A stretch of DNA of 9,829 nucleotides. It comes from Rickettsiales bacterium (GTDB lineage: Bacteria > Pseudomonadota > Alphaproteobacteria > Rickettsiales > Deianiraeaceae). Each line of letters opens with the position of its first letter. The stretch's first letter is position 1. Location of the stretch: NCBI GenBank assembly GCA_947378695.1, contig CANCKZ010000017.1, forward strand, positions 1 through 9,829, read 5' to 3'. The notes under the pieces are model-generated. The model saw nothing but the letters and a program-made list of their open reading frames with translations. It was not told where the DNA came from and did no database searches. Positions 7,024 through 9,829 of the stretch are shown here, in pieces. A program made the position numbers and the translations under genes.

Positions 7024-8400
7024 ATGAATAAATTTGCACGCATAACAATTGCATTGATTGCAATCCTTTCAATTTCAATGCAATCAAACGCTGGAAATTA
7101 TTCAGACGAAGACCTTGTCTTTGTTCGTGATATAATCAATTACGCAAAAAGATATTCCGCAAAAACGGATATCAAAGATGAAGATATAACCGCAGGAATG
7201 TTGAAGGGTGCTCTTGATAAAATTGATTCGCACTCAACATATTACACGAAGGAGGAGTATATGAAATTGACGGAGTCTCTTGCTGGAAGCTTTTCTGGGA
7301 TTGGTGTTTATATCGATTCCCACCAAGGTTTGATTCGTGTAATTGGTGTAATTAAGGGTATGCCTGCGGAAAAATCTGGCTTGAAAAACGGCGATTACAT
7401 AACTCATGTAAATTCACAGTCAACATTTGGAATGTCTCTTGATGATGTTTCAAGCAACCTAAAAGGCAAGCGAGGCACAAAAGTGAAGCTTGATATTTTC
7501 AGAAAAGACGCAGAAAAGCCCATTGAAGTTGAGATAGTTCGTGATAACATTGAAGTTGAAACGGTATCATCGCAAAAAATTGATGACATTCTTGTTCTTT
7601 CTATCAGCACTTTTAACGAAAAAACTTTTGACGAACTATTCAAGGCGTTGCAAAAAAACCCATCATATTCAGGAATCGTGCTTGATTTACGCTCCAATCC
7701 GGGTGGAATATTAGAATCTGCGATTGCGTTATCTTCGCTTTTTGTGGAAAAAAATGCAACAATAGTGCAAGTTTCTGCCGTTGATAAAATGCAAAAAAGT
7801 GACGAATTTTCCTGCATTGGAAGTAAAAAAAATTGTCGCAAAGTGCGTTATTCATCGCTTGATGGAAAAATTGCAATTCACAGCGATGACCAACCCATTA
7901 TATCCTCAAAAATTCCGGTAGCAGTTCTTGTGAACTCATATTCGGCCTCCGCTTCGGAAGTTACGGCTCTTGCATTGCAGGATAATTCCCGCGGAATGGT
8001 GATTGGGCAAAAAACTTTTGGAAAAGGCTCCGTTCAAACAATTACACCTTTAAAAGACGGTGAAAAAGGTGCGTTAAAATTAACAACCGCCCTTTACTAT
8101 TCCCCAAAAGGCAATTCAATTCAAGCACAAGGCGTGAAACCTGATGTCACAATTCCCGAACTTGAAGTTAAAAAGCAGGAAAAACGCAAAGACTTCTTCC
8201 CAAACAAGGAGGCTGTGTATAAAAATCATATTAAACTTGACAAAACCACAACAAAGATTGACTCACAAAATGAAGAAAAAGCAGACAGCCAAAATAGCAC
8301 ATCAGAAATTGAACCAAATTCAATCGAAGACTTCGCCATTCAAGCAGCAATTTCTTCAATAAAAACTTCAATAAAACACAATGGAAATAATAATCGATAA
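7024..8400 (+). CDS. ctpA: C-terminal processing (tail-specific) periplasmic protease, S41 family
   Basis: A Ser-Lys protease of the CtpA family that cuts periplasmic proteins near their C-termini and in several bacteria controls cell-wall hydrolases. A signal peptide covers residues 1-23 (MNKF...SNA before GNYS). The family block LDKIDSHSTYYTKEEY (64-79) stands where DPHS is usual. A PDZ domain follows at about 90-170, with FSGIGVYI and AEKSGLKNGDYI. The S41 core includes VLDLRSNPGGIL (219-230), the nucleophile block NSYSASASEVTALALQD (304-320, S309 the likely nucleophile) and GQKTFGKGSVQT (328-339, general-base K334, with Q338). The substrate is unknown. After about residue 380 there is a charged Lys/Glu/Gln/Asn-rich tail of about 75 residues. 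It starts 3 bases after fzlA and overlaps the next gene by 20 bases, so it belongs to the same transcript. No Shine-Dalgarno is evident. Confidence 0.93.
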   Translation: MNKFARITIALIAILSISMQSNAGNYSDEDLVFVRDIINYAKRYSAKTDIKDEDITAGMLKGALDKIDSHSTYYTKEEYMKLTESLAGSFSGIGVYIDSHQGLIRVIGVIKGMPAEKSGLKNGDYITHVNSQSTFGMSLDDVSSNLKGKRGTKVKLDIFRKDAEKPIEVEIVRDNIEVETVSSQKIDDILVLSISTFNEKTFDELFKALQKNPSYSGIVLDLRSNPGGILESAIALSSLFVEKNATIVQVSAVDKMQKSDEFSCIGSKKNCRKVRYSSLDGKIAIHSDDQPIISSKIPVAVLVNSYSASASEVTALALQDNSRGMVIGQKTFGKGSVQTITPLKDGEKGALKLTTALYYSPKGNSIQAQGVKPDVTIPELEVKKQEKRKDFFPNKEAVYKNHIKLDKTTTKIDSQNEEKADSQNSTSEIEPNSIEDFAIQAAISSIKTSIKHNGNNNR

Positions 8401-9187
8401 AAACTACCAAAATTCACGCCTTGACCGCTTTCTTCGTGAAAAATTCACAATACCACAAAGCCTCGTTGCAAGATTGTTGCGTGAAAAAAAAATAAAGCTC
8501 AACAAAAAAAAAGCTGAACCATCTGCAATGCTTGCAATTGGCGATGCGGTTCAAGTCTATTATTTCCTTGAAGAAAACCCGCAGGAGGTCTATGTGAACC
8601 CACAACTTGTGGAACAATTCCGCAGCTGGATTACCTTTGAAGACGACGATCTTATAATAATCAATAAGCCGTGTGGAATTTCAAGCCAAGGCGGTGTAAC
8701 AAGTGGAATTTCGGTCGATGTTCTTGCAAAACAGTATGAAATTGAAGCAAGAATTACGCACAGGTTGGACAGAGAAACCTCCGGAATTATGATTATCGCA
8801 AAAAATAAATACATGGCAAGGCATGTAACCCAACTGTTCGCACAAAACCTTGTAAGGAAAAAATATTATGCAATGGTTGAAAAAATCACGCAACCAAGCG
8901 GCACAATTCAGACAGATCTTCACAAAGATACCCATCTGCAAAAAATGGTAGCAACAGCCGGAACTTCCTGCGTAACAAAGTTCAGTTCTGCCGGAAAAAA
9001 CATTGTTCTTGTTGAACCGCAAACTGGGAAAATGCACCAAATCAGAGTGCATCTTTCACACATTGGAATGCCAATTATTGGGGACGAAAAATATGGTGGA
9101 ACGCCATCAGAACGCATGTTCCTGCACGCTTTTTCCGTTGAATTTGACAGGCACAAATTTTCCGCAGAGTGCAATTTTGCTGAGTAA
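8381..9187 (+). CDS. rluC: 23S rRNA pseudouridine synthase, RluC type
   Basis: Cytosolic enzyme of the RluA family; RluC makes pseudouridines in the 23S rRNA peptidyl-transferase region (positions 955, 2504 and 2580 in E. coli). An N-terminal S4-like RNA-binding domain covers about residues 10-60 (SRLDRFLREKF, LVARLLREKKIKLN). The catalytic domain has IIINKPCGISSQGG (92-105), the active-site motif HRLDRETSGIMIIAK (127-141, catalytic D130), RKKYYAMVE and PQTGKMHQIRVHLSHIG (213-229) followed by GDEKYGG. The QGG after NKP and the R-E-T-S-G form fit RluC better than RluD. At 268 residues it is shorter than E. coli RluC (319), mainly at the C-terminus, but no motif is missing. The ATG at 8381 sits inside ctpA (20-base overlap) with no Shine-Dalgarno, suggesting coupled translation. 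Confidence 0.85.
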   Translation: MEIIIDKNYQNSRLDRFLREKFTIPQSLVARLLREKKIKLNKKKAEPSAMLAIGDAVQVYYFLEENPQEVYVNPQLVEQFRSWITFEDDDLIIINKPCGISSQGGVTSGISVDVLAKQYEIEARITHRLDRETSGIMIIAKNKYMARHVTQLFAQNLVRKKYYAMVEKITQPSGTIQTDLHKDTHLQKMVATAGTSCVTKFSSAGKNIVLVEPQTGKMHQIRVHLSHIGMPIIGDEKYGGTPSERMFLHAFSVEFDRHKFSAECNFAE

Positions 9188-9347
9188 CCCTCGCAATTTT
9201 CCACAAAAATTTTAATTCACAGCCAACACAGCATAACCTTCGCACGCACAAAATATATAAATTTCAAATTGTGTAATTTTGCAATAAAAAACCTTGATTT
9301 TTATATTTTCATAAAACTTATTTTGTTTGAAAAAGTTTTCTTTATAT
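9188..9347. other. Intergenic gap between rluC and the TAXI gene
   Basis: The 160 bases hold no open frame I would call a gene and no tRNA or other structured RNA I can recognise. The region is extremely A/T-rich. The only supported element is the putative promoter at 9279-9307. A 6-bp all-A/T stem (9195-9200 with 9206-9211, loop of 5) lies just after the rluC stop, but it is too weak to call a terminator. Confidence 0.5.
9279..9307 (+). promoter_or_regulatory. Putative sigma70-type promoter for the TAXI binding-protein gene
   Basis: TTGCAA (9279-9284, four of six consensus bases) and TATATT (9302-9307, five of six) are separated by exactly 17 bases. Transcription would start near 9314, about 34 bases before the ATG at 9348. 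The promoter lies in a 160-base gene-free gap, the largest fully intergenic stretch in the window, where a new transcript is expected. In DNA this AT-rich, chance matches are common, so the call is tentative. Confidence 0.4.
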
Positions 9348-9829
9348 ATGTCGGTTTTGAACCTCATCAAATTCGTATTTGTGCTAACACTCACATCATT
9401 TTCCGCATTTGCGACAGAAATTATCACAATTGCAACTGGCTCAACATCAGGGTTATACTACCCAAGTGGCGGGGCGATTTGTCGCATTTTCAACCTTTCC
9501 GCAGGCAATGAAAAAAAGTGTATTGTGGAATCAACACCCGGCTCAGAATACAACCTTAGTGCCGTTGAAGGCGGTTTGAACAGCTTTGCTTTTGTTCAAG
9601 CGGACGAACTTTTCACATATTTATCCGAAAAGAACAAACGCAACGAATCTTCAAGCATTTCAGTTGTTTTTCCACTATACACCGAAACATTTCTTTTGGT
9701 TGCATCAAAAAATTCAGGCATAACAACGCTTGCAGATATCAAAGGCAAAAGGCTTAATATTGGCGTTGATGGTTCTGGTGTCCGGAAATTTACATCGCAA
9801 ATAATGAAATTTCTTGCACTGAAAACCAC
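9348..9829 (+). CDS. TAXI-family TRAP transporter substrate-binding protein, C-terminus cut by right edge
   Basis: Periplasmic solute receptor of the TRAP-associated extracytoplasmic immunogenic (TAXI) family, which hands substrate (often small organic acids or glutamate-like compounds) to a fused DctQM-type membrane protein. I translated from the ATG at 9348; 160 codons stay open to the edge, about half of the usual 310-330 residues. A typical signal peptide (MSVLNLIKFVFVLTLTSFSA, then FA) is probably cut after residue 22, before TEII. The family start ITIATGSTSGLYYPSGGAIC (26-45) is clear, then VESTPGSEYNLSAVEGG, a PLYTETFLLVASKNSGITTL stretch and DIKGKRLNIGVDGSGVRKFT. Substrate cannot be told from this half. 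Two cysteines (C45 and one about 12 residues later) could pair in the periplasm. It has its own putative promoter and is probably separate from the upstream row. Confidence 0.87.
   Translation, partial: MSVLNLIKFVFVLTLTSFSAFATEIITIATGSTSGLYYPSGGAICRIFNLSAGNEKKCIVESTPGSEYNLSAVEGGLNSFAFVQADELFTYLSEKNKRNESSSISVVFPLYTETFLLVASKNSGITTLADIKGKRLNIGVDGSGVRKFTSQIMKFLALKT

Noticed and set aside
7404..7841. Minus-strand open frame of 145 codons opposite ctpA
   Set aside because: It is antisense to the PDZ and protease core of CtpA and has no domain, start signal or separate context.
9195..9211. Possible terminator hairpin after rluC (AATTTT / AAAATT, loop of 5)
   Set aside because: The stem is only A/T pairs, six long, and is not followed by a strong T run. 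Such stems are common by chance here.
1..9829. Recurrent ACGGC-containing words as a DNA-uptake-type repeat
   Set aside because: They occur within codons for Asn-Gly and similar pairs, with variable flanks and no fixed 9-10 base core. They look like codon-use effects, not an uptake signal.
9596..9829. Minus-strand GTG-started frame at the right edge
   Set aside because: It is antisense to the TAXI protein, whose plus-strand reading has a signal peptide and family motifs.

Overview
The window is AT-rich chromosomal DNA, almost fully coding, from a bacterium with a Gram-negative envelope. The best lineage marker is a glutathione-S-transferase-fold protein at 6355-7020 that carries the C-terminal signature of FzlA, an FtsZ-binding division protein known from Alphaproteobacteria. 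Together with an RluC-type pseudouridine synthase, a CtpA protease and a TAXI-type binding protein, this suggests an AT-rich, compact alphaproteobacterium. The exact order cannot be fixed from this sequence. TGA acts as a stop (murC and the gene after it end in TGA), so the standard bacterial code applies.

Left part, minus strand: lspA (signal peptidase II) is followed after 10 bases by proA (glutamate-5-semialdehyde dehydrogenase), which runs off the left edge. This pair is transcribed away from a short divergent intergenic region at about 1701-1772.

Middle, plus strand: a tightly packed gene row starts with murC (UDP-N-acetylmuramate--L-alanine ligase). It continues by overlap into three genes that I read as a divergent type II secretion / type IV pilus inner-membrane assembly module: a GspL- or PilM-PilN-like protein, a GspM/PilO-like protein, and an exported protein ending in a GspC/GspB/PilP-like (secretin-contacting) domain. 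These calls rest on architecture, gene order and weak motif similarity, not on strong sequence identity. The same-strand row then goes on with fzlA (division), ctpA (periplasmic tail-specific protease) and rluC (23S rRNA pseudouridine synthase). Neighbours overlap or are separated by 3-40 bases, so murC through rluC may be one transcript or a few linked ones.

Right part: a 160-base intergenic stretch holds a plausible sigma70-type promoter, followed by a TAXI-family TRAP substrate-binding protein that is cut by the right edge.

The common theme is the cell envelope: peptidoglycan precursor synthesis, lipoprotein maturation, a pseudopilus/secretion platform, division-ring control and periplasmic proteolysis. 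I found no RNA genes, insertion sequences, CRISPR arrays or phage signatures. The most interesting item is the divergent secretion/pilus platform module, translationally coupled to murC.
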